Source of the DNA: a virus
Length of the DNA: 33,662 bases
Strand: one strand, 5' to 3'
IMG/VR virus record: IMGVR_UViG_3300035698_009495
Coordinates: 1-33,662 of that record
Shown here: positions 1 to 7,548 of the stretch, piece after piece
Layout: each line of letters starts with the position of its first letter
Numbering within the stretch: position 1 is the first letter of the stretch
Notes under the pieces: generated by a model
The model's database searches: none
Seen by the model: the letters and a program-made list of their open reading frames with translations, nothing else
What the model was told of the DNA's origin: nothing
Made by a program: the position numbers and the translations under genes

Positions 1-213
1 AGGGCGCACGAACTCTCGTCGCAGATCGATGCCGACTTCTTCCTTCATTTCTCGACGCATGCCAGCGAGGATGCTTTCGCCATCTTCTACGCGCCCACCG
101 GGGAACGCCCAGACGTCTGGCATCCAGATGCCTTTATCGTCATCGCGTAGCTGCATAAGGACATGGTCGCCCCTCATGATCAGCATGGTGACAGCTTGTG
201 GTTCTACGATCAT
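1..213 (-). CDS. Nudix hydrolase, C-terminus cut by window edge
   Basis: The protein starts MIVEPQAVTML and carries a complete Nudix box: GGRVEDGE, seven residues, then REMKEEVGI, matching the G-x5-E-x7-RE-x2-EE-x-G pattern that binds the catalytic metal. Nudix enzymes cleave nucleoside diphosphates linked to another moiety; the substrate cannot be told from this fragment of about 70 residues. The ATG at 213 is preceded by GAGGAGAA about 5 nt away and overlaps the TGA of the upstream small gene (ATGA), so it is translationally coupled. The gene runs off the window at base 1. It is the last gene seen of the glycan-type cluster, where a Nudix enzyme acting on nucleotide sugars or modified nucleotides would fit; that is inference. 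Confidence 0.85.
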   Translation of the reverse strand, partial: MIVEPQAVTMLIMRGDHVLMQLRDDDKGIWMPDVWAFPGGRVEDGESILAGMRREMKEEVGIDLRREFVRP

Positions 214-392
214 ACGTTCTCCTCAATGCAGGCTACTTCGTCCAAGCGATACGTGAAGGGCGTAATGTTTGTCAATCCAAATTGCGGGAACGCGATGACG
301 ATAGCATCGATTGCATTGGGAGCCGGAACTGTCTTCTCGCGCTTGCAACCTCCGACCCAACACTCCGTAGATCTGACTCGATAGGGATTCAT
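210..392 (-). CDS. small hypothetical protein, 60 aa
   Basis: I do not recognise this protein. It has two cysteines close together (CWVGGC, residues 11-16), a basic stretch after them and a beta-rich second half, and no membrane segment. It is supported mainly by position: its ATG overlaps the TGA of the methyltransferase gene and its TGA overlaps the Nudix ATG, an ATGA chain typical of this cluster. It may be a small accessory protein of the neighbouring enzymes; no function is assigned. Confidence 0.6.
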   Translation of the reverse strand: MNPYRVRSTECWVGGCKREKTVPAPNAIDAIVIAFPQFGLTNITPFTYRLDEVACIEENV

Positions 393-862
393 TTCTCTGC
401 CCTCAGTCTGTAGTAACAGTCGCCATTTCCAGTAGCGTCATGTCTGTGTTCTTCCATATGGAAGCAACCGTGAATACCGTACATGGGACCACGCTCGATC
501 ACGTAGACTCCATTTTTCTTCTCCCACATCTGGAACGACCACTGATCCCAATCGGTCTTCTTGTGGGTGAAGTCCTTGCCTCCGTTGGGCGACTCGGCAT
601 TGGGCAGGAAAACTTGAACGCAAGCTTCGGCTTTCAGGACTCTCCAGATTTCATCAACGATGAAGATCAGATCCTCTCCGTTGAAGTGTTCCAAGATCTG
701 CTTGGCCATGATGCCGTCGAACGTGGAGTCATTGAATGGCAAGCCTCGTCGCAAGTCTCGCACAACGTCCACCCCTTTGAAGGGATGGTGGTCCATGCCG
801 ATGTGCCCACTCAGCTTGTTGGGACCACAGCCGACATCAAGCAGCTTCAGAGGTCTGGCCAT
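389..862 (-). CDS. class I SAM-dependent methyltransferase
   Basis: The first residues form motif I of class I methyltransferases (LLDVGCGPNK, residues 7-16), the glycine-rich loop that binds S-adenosylmethionine. An acidic residue follows at the end of the next strand (GMDHHPF), then a typical helix and hydrophobic strand (IMAKQILEHF, IWRVLKAEACVQVFLPN). At 157 residues it is at the short end for the fold and has little room for a substrate-recognition domain. It overlaps the GT4-like glycosyltransferase gene by 26 nt, so the two are probably expressed together, and a role in modifying a glycan or a protein is likely. The substrate is unknown. Small methyltransferases of this kind are common next to phage glycosyltransferases. 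Confidence 0.8.
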   Translation of the reverse strand: MARPLKLLDVGCGPNKLSGHIGMDHHPFKGVDVVRDLRRGLPFNDSTFDGIMAKQILEHFNGEDLIFIVDEIWRVLKAEACVQVFLPNAESPNGGKDFTHKKTDWDQWSFQMWEKKNGVYVIERGPMYGIHGCFHMEEHRHDATGNGDCYYRLRAEK

Positions 863-1754
863 TTTTCATCTCCGTGAAGAAGTACTCAACGTCCTCAGCG
901 AAATTCTTCGGCGTCATACGCAGCACTCTATGGCGATCTCCGAGCTTTCTGTTAAACAAAGAGCAAAAGGTGCGCACAAAGTCGGTGATATCGCCGGGAG
1001 TGAAAACGCATGAGGCGTGAACGTATTCTGGACACCACCCAACGCCAGCAGCGATGATTGGCGTCCCCGTTGCCTGTGCTTCCAAAACAGACATCGGGCC
1101 ACCTTCCCACAGTGATGGAATCAACAGATAGTCGATCCGTCTGTAGAAGTCAGGGTAGGTATCGTAGCTCTCATCCAGATCGAATGTAGCTGAACACACC
1201 CTTTCTACTCCAGTCTCGTCCCAGCCACCACCCTTGAAGTGGAAATGCAGGAAGGGCTTGACGTTGTCGGGGAGGGCCTCAATGGCCTCAGGCAAGAAGT
1301 GACTTCCCTTACCTTCGTCGTAGCCTCTCTGGCAAATTCCTATCGTGATTTTCTTGAACTCAAACTCTGATAGGTCTGCGCCGGGATTGGCTACAATCAT
1401 ATTGTGGCGACCCCACTTCTCTCTCTTGTGGAGAAACATGTCGAAATATCTCTCCGACATATGGATCATGCCGTCCAGAATATCGTAGTGCTCTCGATAC
1501 TGATCCATGCTGTCCATGTGGAGGTGCGTAAAGAGGCCCACGTGAGGAACTGCGTTGGCCGTATTCCTTTTCAGCGACGGCGCAAAACAATTCTGCACAT
1601 CGACGTAGAACCACCCCTCCATGGTGCGCAGATCGACTGGAGTGATCGACCCAAGAGTCCTCAGATGGAAGACGTCTGGATTTGCGTCAGCCATGCGCCT
1701 TGCGATGGACTGCAAGATCCATCCAGAGTCTACGTGGACGACACCGATCTTCAT
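837..1754 (-). CDS. GT-B fold glycosyltransferase (GT4-like)
   Basis: This 305-residue protein has the C-terminal signature of GT4-type retaining glycosyltransferases: SLWEGGPMSVLEAQATGTPIIA. In it the EGGP/E-x7-E region binds the nucleotide-sugar donor, followed by the usual helix and VGWCPEYV segment. The N-terminal half (MKIGVVHVDSGW..., then FTHLHMDSM) fits the acceptor-binding Rossmann domain. It is predicted to be cytosolic and to transfer a sugar from an NDP- or GDP-sugar to an unknown acceptor. It overlaps the zinc-ribbon gene upstream (ATGA) and the methyltransferase downstream, so it belongs to one transcription unit. The exact family is less certain than the fold. Confidence 0.85.
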   Translation of the reverse strand: MKIGVVHVDSGWILQSIARRMADANPDVFHLRTLGSITPVDLRTMEGWFYVDVQNCFAPSLKRNTANAVPHVGLFTHLHMDSMDQYREHYDILDGMIHMSERYFDMFLHKREKWGRHNMIVANPGADLSEFEFKKITIGICQRGYDEGKGSHFLPEAIEALPDNVKPFLHFHFKGGGWDETGVERVCSATFDLDESYDTYPDFYRRIDYLLIPSLWEGGPMSVLEAQATGTPIIAAGVGWCPEYVHASCVFTPGDITDFVRTFCSLFNRKLGDRHRVLRMTPKNFAEDVEYFFTEMKNGQTSEAA

Positions 1755-1996
1755 CCCTCTTCTGTCTCCTGTGCGTCTTCCTTGGCGTGAGTGCGCTCTT
1801 TGGCCCCAGCGAGGAAGGCAGTCAGCGCTTCCTCATACTCGGTCGCGAACATTGCGGCGTGGCGATCTTGAATCTCATTGCGCATCGTGCCGTGATCCAG
1901 TTCGCAATTGAGACAGAAATCGACCTGTTCACCGTCTGTCCGACGATACGTCTCGATATCATGCACTACAGCTTCACAGCCATCACAGATTTTCAT
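1751..1996 (-). CDS. small zinc-ribbon-like protein, 81 aa
   Basis: The N-terminal half has two CxxC-type pairs (CDGC at residues 4-7 and CLNC near residue 28), which suggest one structural zinc. The second half is a charged, alanine- and glutamate-rich helix with an acidic tail. It starts with ATG overlapping the stop of the previous gene (ATGA) and its stop overlaps the glycosyltransferase start in the same way. No enzymatic motif is visible. It resembles the many small zinc-binding proteins of phage accessory regions and could bind nucleic acid or a host protein, but I cannot name a function. Confidence 0.65.
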   Translation of the reverse strand: MKICDGCEAVVHDIETYRRTDGEQVDFCLNCELDHGTMRNEIQDRHAAMFATEYEEALTAFLAGAKERTHAKEDAQETEEG

Positions 1997-2319
1997 GGGT
2001 AGTCAGGCTCCTGCATTTCACCACAGTCAATAAGGTGACAGTGGAAGTGTCCAGTGTAGTGCTGGAGATCGTAGTCGATGCGATACCAATGCCACGGCCA
2101 CACCTTTGCTGCTGCACGACACGCCAGATCTTTCACCTTTACTTCGTCCTGCCTCGTGAATCCTTCTCTCGACCGATGGTCGTTACTGATGATCATCGGG
2201 GTCTTGCACTTGCCACACCGGACAGCAACGAAGCCGTCAACTTTTTCCAGTATCGCTTTCTTCGGTGGGGGCTTGCAGATGCTGCAAGTTTTCGTCTGAG
2301 CCGTAGAGGGCTTCTTCAA
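1993..2319 (-). CDS. zinc-binding hypothetical protein, 108 aa
   Basis: Two CxxC pairs are visible (CSIC near residue 12 and CGKC near residue 35), making a likely zinc ribbon, followed by a basic middle section and a His/Trp-rich C-terminus (WPWHWY, HFHCHLIDC). The best start is TTG at 2319, which has GGAGAA about 10 nt upstream; no ATG fits. The gene begins inside the 3' end of the GT2 gene (83-nt overlap in another frame), longer than most overlaps here, so a later start is possible. It is followed by another small zinc-ribbon gene. Function unknown. Confidence 0.55.
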   Translation of the reverse strand: MKKPSTAQTKTCSICKPPPKKAILEKVDGFVAVRCGKCKTPMIISNDHRSREGFTRQDEVKVKDLACRAAAKVWPWHWYRIDYDLQHYTGHFHCHLIDCGEMQEPDYP

Positions 2320-3148
2320 GGTTTTTGTATTCTCCTACCATCTCAGGCGTCAGGGTGGGCTCTGGAACAGGGCTCATGCCATCAGGCCGACAAGATGCTG
2401 GATACCAATCCAGATCCATTTCATGGAGAGTCATCTCGACCGGCTTGTCCATGAGCATTCCTGTCTCAGACACGAGTCGATCCAAGGGATATCCAGTCTG
2501 CCCCTCACGCTTGTATGTGAAGTATTTCGCCAACACTCGGTCCAGCGTGGCGAAGCCATAGTGAATCAACCTCTGAGTCTCTTCTTGGAACTTGATCGCC
2601 CCTACTTTGACCTCCTCGCCCTCGCGTTGATAGAAGGGGATGGGGAACTGTTTCTGATGCAGACCCGAACTTGGGTCATAGTGCAACTCTCCCGTGTTTC
2701 TCCAGAAGACACAATGCCACAGGTTGTCATACTCTATGTCGCTGCGATAGTGTGTCTCGGATCTCCACAGGTTCGTGTTGTGGAGATAGACCTGAACGAG
2801 CCCTGCCTCGGAGACTCGCTCCAGTGCTGCGTTGACTGCCTCCCGGTCGTCGAAGAACGAGCCGAGCACTGCATCGCTGTCATACCAACAGATCCAGTCA
2901 CAGTCTGGATGGACACTTAGCAAAGCCTTGAGAAGCTGCGACTTGTGATGAAGCTCCTTGCTGAACTGGTTCTTCAGCCCGTAGATGACCGTGCAGCCAT
3001 ACTCGTCATACAGAGCCTTGGTCTCCTCGGTGCTGGCGTCGTCGTAGACGAAGATGTCATCGACAACCACTTGCATGGACTCAAGGCAACGCTTCAGGTC
3101 GCCATTGCCGACGCCGTTGAAGTTCTGGAGAAAGCCGATGATTTTCAT
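2237..3148 (-). CDS. GT2-like family glycosyltransferase
   Basis: The start MKIIGFLQNFNGVGNGDLKR, the motif VDDIFVYDDASTEETK and the metal-binding WICWYDSDAV (a DxD-like motif near residue 105) are those of GT-A fold glycosyltransferases of the GT2 type acting on NDP-sugars. A Trp- and His-rich C-terminal half (LIHYGFATLDR, LHEMDLDWYP) resembles other phage and bacterial members that modify surface glycans. The ATG at 3148 overlaps the TGA of the preceding small gene, and I preferred it over an in-frame codon at 3184 because the conserved first strand begins right after it. The C-terminal 30 residues are acidic. Acceptor unknown. Confidence 0.85.
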   Translation of the reverse strand: MKIIGFLQNFNGVGNGDLKRCLESMQVVVDDIFVYDDASTEETKALYDEYGCTVIYGLKNQFSKELHHKSQLLKALLSVHPDCDWICWYDSDAVLGSFFDDREAVNAALERVSEAGLVQVYLHNTNLWRSETHYRSDIEYDNLWHCVFWRNTGELHYDPSSGLHQKQFPIPFYQREGEEVKVGAIKFQEETQRLIHYGFATLDRVLAKYFTYKREGQTGYPLDRLVSETGMLMDKPVEMTLHEMDLDWYPASCRPDGMSPVPEPTLTPEMVGEYKNLEEALYGSDENLQHLQAPTEESDTGKS

Positions 3149-3306
3149 TCCATTGGTCTCTCTTCTTGATCGCCACGCACCCAATCTAGTGCGGCTGCGA
3201 TGCCCTCCTCGTAAGTCATGCCGGGATACTTGCTGCCACCCTTATCGGTCTGCTGGTAAACTTCATTGAGCAGATCGGCAATCTCGTCATCACTCTTCAC
3301 TATCAT
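3145..3306 (-). CDS. small hypothetical protein, 53 aa
   Basis: This acidic, helical protein starts MIVKSDDEIADLL and continues with GGSKYPGMTYEEGIAAALDWV. I do not recognise a family. ATG 3306 follows a purine-rich AAGAGA; an in-frame ATG at 3357 has no ribosome binding site and would lengthen the overlap with the HNH gene to 68 nt, so I chose the shorter form. Its stop is coupled (ATGA) to the start of the GT2 gene. Confidence 0.6.
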   Translation of the reverse strand: MIVKSDDEIADLLNEVYQQTDKGGSKYPGMTYEEGIAAALDWVRGDQEERPME

Positions 3307-3787
3307 CTTGTTCTCTTGTCCTTTTGTTGTGACATCGTGGGCAAAGCCAATTGACATCTAAGAGTTTTGAGTAGTCCTCGTGGTGCGCCTGCGTCTGGCA
3401 CTCATTCTTGCAGTTCTCACATTGTGGAGCACGGCCCAGCTTGCCAGCTTTCATTGCCCTCCTGACTGCGGTGTGTGCCCTCTTCTTCTCTGGATTGTCT
3501 CTCGCCCATTGATTGCACCGATCTCGATGTGCGTCGGACAAGCGATATCTCTGCTCTGACTCTCTTTGTTTTTCTGGATTATTTTTTCGCCATCGCGCCT
3601 TTATGCCTCTCGACTGAGACCTGTTCGCCATAGTCCATGCCGTAGCCTTGGCCGTGGCACAGTTGCGACACTGATGCGTATAGCCCCACTTGCATTTGGC
3701 ATGTCTGGAAAATGCCTCAATCGGCTTCTTCTTCTGACACTTCTTGCACATCCTGTGGGTCGGGCACCCAGACATATCCTGAGACAT
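3290..3787 (-). CDS. HNH-type endonuclease, free-standing
   Basis: The N-terminus has a zinc-knuckle-like CKKC...KKPIEAFSRHAKCK...CRNC. The middle is a basic, repetitive DNA-binding linker (NNPEKQRESEQRYR, DNPEKKRAH). The C-terminus has an HNH-like core, CENCKNEC then HHEDYSKLLDVNWLCPRCH, in which His residues and two CxxC pairs build the beta-beta-alpha-metal fold. Such proteins nick or cut DNA and are often selfish homing endonucleases or packaging-associated nucleases. The start at ATG 3787 has AAGGAG 7 nt upstream and lies inside the end of the GT2 gene (71-nt overlap). Two related proteins are encoded at 23.3-23.9 and 29.9-30.3 kb. Confidence 0.8.
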   Translation of the reverse strand: MSQDMSGCPTHRMCKKCQKKKPIEAFSRHAKCKWGYTHQCRNCATAKATAWTMANRSQSRGIKARWRKNNPEKQRESEQRYRLSDAHRDRCNQWARDNPEKKRAHTAVRRAMKAGKLGRAPQCENCKNECQTQAHHEDYSKLLDVNWLCPRCHNKRTREQDDSEE

Positions 3788-4523
3788 TATATCGCTCCTT
3801 CAGATATTCCATGTCGGCTCGTTTGGATTCCAGTTCGCTCGCCTCTTTCAAGGTGTTGATCATTTGACCTTCGTGAACTCTGCGGCGAACAAATGGTTCC
3901 GAGACAGCCATAAAATTCCAACGCTCAGCACAACGTAGCAAGAATTCATAATCTTGACAGTGTTGTATGCCCTGATCGAACAGGCCCACCTCGTCGAACA
4001 CTTCCTTCTTCCAGAGACACGTAGCTGCGTTGATGAAGCAGTGCTTGCGCAGGGCTTCATACAGCGCCTCTTGCGTGGGGAAGTGGGGCGCAGGAATCGC
4101 CTCCTGTGCTATGGGCATGCCAAGCTCATAGGAGCAGTAGGACACCATCCACTCGGGGTCCATCTCGTCGGCCACGAAGATCTGGGTGTCTGTCTTCTCG
4201 TGGAAGAAGGCATCGTCTGACGGGAGCCACGAAATGATGTCGCCACTGGCAACTGAGATCCCAGCGTTCAATGCACCGGCTACGCCCAAGTTCTCCTGAC
4301 GCACATACTGCCATTTGCGCGTGCCGGTCTGGATGGAAGGCAGGCGATCCCGACAATTCTCAAAGACCTCCAAAGCGCTATATTGATGGTCGAGGTCAGA
4401 CCCGTCATCCACGAGAACGATCTCGATGTGCGAGTAGGTCTGGAAGTAGGCCGATCTGATGGCAGCTTCCAGAAACCGTCGGTCCTGATTGTAAGTCGGT
4501 ATAATTACAGATACGAGCCTCAC
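3717..4523 (-). CDS. GT2 family glycosyltransferase
   Basis: This is a textbook GT-A/GT2 domain: MRLVSVIIPTYNQDRRFLEAAIRSA at the N-terminus, IEIVLVDDGSD (donor-binding Asp), QENLGVAGALNAGI, then GDIISWLPSDDAF containing the metal-binding SDD. The acceptor side shows CLWKKEVFDEVGLFD and CQDYEFLLRCAE, the usual ED-like catalytic base region. It is expected to transfer a sugar from an NDP-sugar in the cytosol. The start is GTG at 4523, with AAGGAC about 5 nt before it, and overlaps the TGA of the ribbon-helix-helix gene (GTGA). The C-terminus is acidic and overlaps the HNH gene. Confidence 0.9.
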   Translation of the reverse strand: MRLVSVIIPTYNQDRRFLEAAIRSAYFQTYSHIEIVLVDDGSDLDHQYSALEVFENCRDRLPSIQTGTRKWQYVRQENLGVAGALNAGISVASGDIISWLPSDDAFFHEKTDTQIFVADEMDPEWMVSYCSYELGMPIAQEAIPAPHFPTQEALYEALRKHCFINAATCLWKKEVFDEVGLFDQGIQHCQDYEFLLRCAERWNFMAVSEPFVRRRVHEGQMINTLKEASELESKRADMEYLKERYNVSGYVWVPDPQDVQEVSEEEAD

Positions 4524-4693
4524 AGGAGTCCTTTCTTTTTCAGTGTTCTCTTCTCGGTTGCCACCAACTCTGAGATCATCTGCGCCATGCTGATTTCTCT
4601 GGCAGCAGCCACGAGCTTCAACTCACGGTGGTCGGTCTTCCAGATCTTGATGGTTGTAAACCGATCACCTTCATATTGTTTGTCCTTAGCCAT
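4520..4693 (-). CDS. ribbon-helix-helix (Arc/CopG-like) DNA-binding protein, 57 aa
   Basis: A 57-codon reading frame starts ATG at 4693 (MAKDKQYEGDRF) and stops in the GTGA overlap with the GT2 gene. The pattern RFTTIKIWKTDHREL (beta strand plus first helix) followed by KLVAAAREISMAQMISELV (second helix after a short turn) fits a ribbon-helix-helix dimeric repressor. Such proteins bind short inverted repeats and often autoregulate. It is divergent from the DUF5675 gene at 4764, and the 70-nt space between them holds an inverted repeat that could be its operator. The ribosome binding site is weak (GAGAAA). The fold call rests on pattern, not on a search. Confidence 0.6.
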   Translation of the reverse strand: MAKDKQYEGDRFTTIKIWKTDHRELKLVAAAREISMAQMISELVATEKRTLKKKGLL

Positions 4694-4721
4694 TGGGGTT
4701 TCTCAGTGGAAAAGTAGTAAT

Positions 4722-4746
4722 TTGGCCCACCACCATGATAGGCCAA
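4722..4746. promoter_or_regulatory. inverted repeat in divergent intergenic region, candidate operator
   Basis: TTGGCC (4722-4727) and GGCCAA (4741-4746) form 6-bp arms separated by 14 nt, midway between the starts of the ribbon-helix-helix gene (minus) and the DUF5675 gene (plus). Position and symmetry suit an operator controlling both genes. No clear -35/-10 pair could be assigned on either strand. Confidence 0.35.
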
Positions 4747-4763
4747 TATAAGGAGAGAGTCAA

Positions 4764-5300
4764 ATGGAACTTGCAGTCTTCAGGTTCAGTTCAATGTCAG
4801 ACAGCACACTCGGTATCCTCATGGAGGTGGACAGGAAGCCCCCGTACGTCCCAACCAAGTTTCTGGCCTATACCATTGAAGACGAGTACCGGACCAAGAA
4901 GGTATCTGGCGAGACGCGCATTCCGGCTGGTCGCTATCGGATTATCCTTCGCAAGGAGGGGGGATTTCACTCCAAGTATCTGGCAAAGTTTGGCGATGAC
5001 TTCCATCATGGAATGCTGTGGCTTCAGGATGTACCCAACTTCGAATACGTCCTGATCCATATCGGCAACTCGGACGAGGACACGGCAGGATGCCTCTTGG
5101 TCGGAGACTCCTCCTTCCAGAACCTCACAGAGGAAGGAGCCCTCGGCAGCAGCACTGCTGCATACCGAAGGATCTATCCCCTGATCGTAAGTCGTCTCCT
5201 TGCAGGCGAAGACGTATGGATCACCTATCATGACTCTGTTATTCCTCCAGAGCCAACGGAGATTCCACCCAGCCACCAACCCCCTGCGCGATTTCGTTGA
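4764..5300 (+). CDS. DUF5675 family protein
   Basis: This 178-residue protein matches the DUF5675 pattern: a first strand (MELAVFRFSSMSDSTLGIL), a conserved ...YTIEDEYRTKKVSGETRIPAGRY segment, MLWLQDVPNFEYVLIHIGNSDEDTAGCLLVG in the middle, and a variable Pro-rich tail. The family is common in phages and prophages, often near lysis or tail genes, and its biochemical role is not established. ATG 4764 has AAGGAGAG 6 nt upstream. It is the only plus-strand gene between 1 and 11.6 kb, read divergently from the ribbon-helix-helix gene, and its last 62 nt overlap the convergent giant glycosyltransferase gene, so the two transcripts collide. Confidence 0.85.
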   Translation: MELAVFRFSSMSDSTLGILMEVDRKPPYVPTKFLAYTIEDEYRTKKVSGETRIPAGRYRIILRKEGGFHSKYLAKFGDDFHHGMLWLQDVPNFEYVLIHIGNSDEDTAGCLLVGDSSFQNLTEEGALGSSTAAYRRIYPLIVSRLLAGEDVWITYHDSVIPPEPTEIPPSHQPPARFR

Positions 5301-7494
5301 GCGAGGTGACCTGTCCAAGTCGGGCATCCAACTGCGCATCGTAATCGCGCAGTTGGTGCTCGCGCTTCTTGCTTGCCAGCAGATACTCGACCAGCGTGTC
5401 GATCTGCGCGAGCATGCTGGTGAGACTGAAGTTCTCCTCGATGTGCGTCCGGTAAGCCTCAGAGTCATAAGGACCCTGTAGCAGACGACGCAGATCCCGG
5501 CTGTCGGTGAACGTGTCTTCCCAGATGGCTCCCTGTCGATCATAGATCAGGGGCTTGATTCCCATGCACATCGCCTCGGCAATCCCAAAGCCAAAGCTCT
5601 CCACGATGGAGGGCGACATGAGATAGTCCATGCCATCCAACCATTCCACTTTCTGGTGAGCTTCGATCCAGCCGTAGTACCAGACATTCGGCATGGACGC
5701 CACGGCATGCTGGAACCAATACTGCAAGTGGTTGTCTTGGAATGTCCCGGCGATGTGGAACTCGTAGTCTGGATTCGCCTTCGCGCATTCGACCAACAAG
5801 GGGAGGTTCTTCTTGTTGTTCATGTAGCCGAGATAGGCGATGCGCTTGCCGTGCTCGCGCTTCCTGAATGGGTAGGCCGCAGTGTTCACGCCATTGGGAA
5901 TGATGGAGTGATCGACGCGCTCAAGCTGATCTGGCCAGCGCAAGGCGAAGAGGTCTCGGATATGAGGGGCCACGAAGACAAGGTGGTCCACTGTATCCCA
6001 GTTGCAGTTGGCAGGCACGTCGGTGAATGCCTCATAGCTATGCAGGCGACAGACCACCGGCACCTCCCATCCACGCATGGCGACCTCTTGGATATTCTGG
6101 TCAGCCCATTCCACCCACGTGAAGTCAGCCCACCCATGCCATCGACTGTCCAGAGCCTTGCGCGTGGCGACATGCCAGTTGTTGCTCATGTGACGGGCGA
6201 TGTCGCTGCTGAAGCTGCCGAGCGAATCGAGCATCAGAAAGTTCTCACGGTTGTCGCGTGAGATCTTCTGTCGAAGAGTGTCCTTGAAGTGCTCTCGCTT
6301 GGTGATCAGGAAGCGATCCTCTGGACGCCAACGGATAGCCTCCTGACAAACCTCCAGTGCTTCCTCCAAGCGATCCAGGGCTTCCAGACATTTCATGCGC
6401 ATGATGATCGGCATGTAGGTGTAAGCCGAGCCCTGACAGAACATGACGGTGAATGGGGCCTTGACGGTCTGGCCGATCTTCAGCCAATGGATGCACTCTT
6501 CCCACTTCTCCTCAGCGAAGGCGATCTCAGCAAGGAGGATGTAGGGCTCACGACGCTGCCATTGAATCTGGATCGATCGCACTATATGTTCACGGGCCTT
6601 TGCGTAGTCCTGCTTGTGCCTCAGATACATGAGACCTAGCTGCTGTCGCGCTTGGTAGACCTCCTCGCCAAACTTGGGCGACTTCTTCAGATACCTCTCA
6701 TACCACCAGATGGCTTTGCCAGTCTCTCCCATGTCAGCATAGGAGTTGGCGATATAGAAGTAGGGTCGGGTGTCATCGGGATTCTTCTTGATGTCACCCT
6801 TGAGGCCGTCGAGGTTCATGCGCTTACGCTGCACCTTGCGCTTCTGCTCGCGATCTGCTGGCATGTTGTGGATGATGCAGACCTCAGGACAACCCACGGC
6901 ACGCGTCGATTCGTATCCGTCCAGATGATTGTGGACCTTCGACTTGTATTTGATCTTGCCGTTGTTCCTGAAGAGTCTAGGCTGGAGAAAGAACAACTGT
7001 GGGATGCGATCATCGCCCACGTTCATGCACAGGTTGAAGCAGGCCACGTCGAAATTCTCATCGAAGCCATGGGCGAGTACTTGTTCGATAAAGCTGCGAG
7101 AAGTGAGGATCTGGCGAGAAGTCGGATCAAGCTCGTAGATCGAGGCCATGTTCTCCAGAAGGAGATCATTGTCGTCCGACAACCATTCATGCCCATCGAG
7201 AATCAGAATCATCGATCCATTGGCTCGCTCGATGGCCTGATTGCGAGCGCCAGAGAAGTCATTGTTGAAATCAAACTCGAAATAGTCAGTGGCATACTTC
7301 CGAGCGATCTCTGGCGTGTCGTCAGTGCATTTCCGGTCTACGCCGATGACGATCTCATCCACAAGGTCTTTGACGCTCAGGATTGCCTGCTCCAGCGTCT
7401 CTCCTTCATTGTGGACCACCATACAGAGGGAAATGCTTTCACGGCTCTCAGGAGGGCTTAGAAGCGCTTCTGAGGGGGGTGCTTGGTCTTCCAT
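5239..7494 (-). CDS. multidomain glycosyltransferase: GT2 - TPR - GT-B
   Basis: The 751-residue protein has three parts. Residues ~20-230 are a GT2 domain: SLCMVVHNEGETLEQAI, VDEIVIGVDRKCTDDT, ARNQAIERANGSMILILDGHEW (metal motif DGHE instead of DxD). Residues ~230-420 are helical repeats of TPR type (YFYIANSYADMGETGKAIWWYERYL, CLEALDRLEEALEVCQEAI). Residues ~440-720 are a GT4-like domain with IIPNGVN, KRIAYLGYMNNKKNLPLLVE and SIVESFGFGIAEAMCMGI. It may add two sugars in sequence, with the TPR part holding a protein acceptor; that is inference. I chose ATG 7494 (GGAG 6 nt upstream) because an in-frame codon at 7530 lies inside a terminator hairpin. Confidence 0.88.
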   Translation of the reverse strand: MEDQAPPSEALLSPPESRESISLCMVVHNEGETLEQAILSVKDLVDEIVIGVDRKCTDDTPEIARKYATDYFEFDFNNDFSGARNQAIERANGSMILILDGHEWLSDDNDLLLENMASIYELDPTSRQILTSRSFIEQVLAHGFDENFDVACFNLCMNVGDDRIPQLFFLQPRLFRNNGKIKYKSKVHNHLDGYESTRAVGCPEVCIIHNMPADREQKRKVQRKRMNLDGLKGDIKKNPDDTRPYFYIANSYADMGETGKAIWWYERYLKKSPKFGEEVYQARQQLGLMYLRHKQDYAKAREHIVRSIQIQWQRREPYILLAEIAFAEEKWEECIHWLKIGQTVKAPFTVMFCQGSAYTYMPIIMRMKCLEALDRLEEALEVCQEAIRWRPEDRFLITKREHFKDTLRQKISRDNRENFLMLDSLGSFSSDIARHMSNNWHVATRKALDSRWHGWADFTWVEWADQNIQEVAMRGWEVPVVCRLHSYEAFTDVPANCNWDTVDHLVFVAPHIRDLFALRWPDQLERVDHSIIPNGVNTAAYPFRKREHGKRIAYLGYMNNKKNLPLLVECAKANPDYEFHIAGTFQDNHLQYWFQHAVASMPNVWYYGWIEAHQKVEWLDGMDYLMSPSIVESFGFGIAEAMCMGIKPLIYDRQGAIWEDTFTDSRDLRRLLQGPYDSEAYRTHIEENFSLTSMLAQIDTLVEYLLASKKREHQLRDYDAQLDARLGQVTSLNEIAQGVGGWVESPLALEE

Positions 7495-7511
7495 GGGATC
7501 TCCATATATGC

Positions 7512-7548
7512 AAAAAGCCGACGCCCCCAATATTGGAAGCGTCGGCTT
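7512..7548 (-). terminator. rho-independent terminator after the capsid operon
   Basis: Arms AAGCCGACGC (7515-7524) and GCGTCGGCTT (7539-7548) are perfectly complementary over 10 bp; the loop itself contains the palindrome CCAATATTGG. Read on the minus strand, the hairpin is followed by TTTTT. It lies between the last head-region gene (stop at 7616) and the glycosyltransferase gene (start 7494), so it separates structural from glycan genes or sets their ratio by read-through. Confidence 0.85.

Noticed and set aside
4797-5543. Minus-strand frame of 248 codons
   Set aside because: It is antisense to the DUF5675 gene and to another frame of the glycosyltransferase; its N-terminal part is Arg/Ser-rich as in shadow frames.
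6652-7461. Plus-strand open frame of 269 codons
   Set aside because: It is the antisense of the GT2 domain of the multidomain glycosyltransferase, with no ribosome binding site or recognisable motif.
7500-7540. Possible TTGGGG...TATATG promoter for the giant glycosyltransferase gene
   Set aside because: The elements overlap the terminator hairpin and the -35 is poor; read-through is the simpler explanation.
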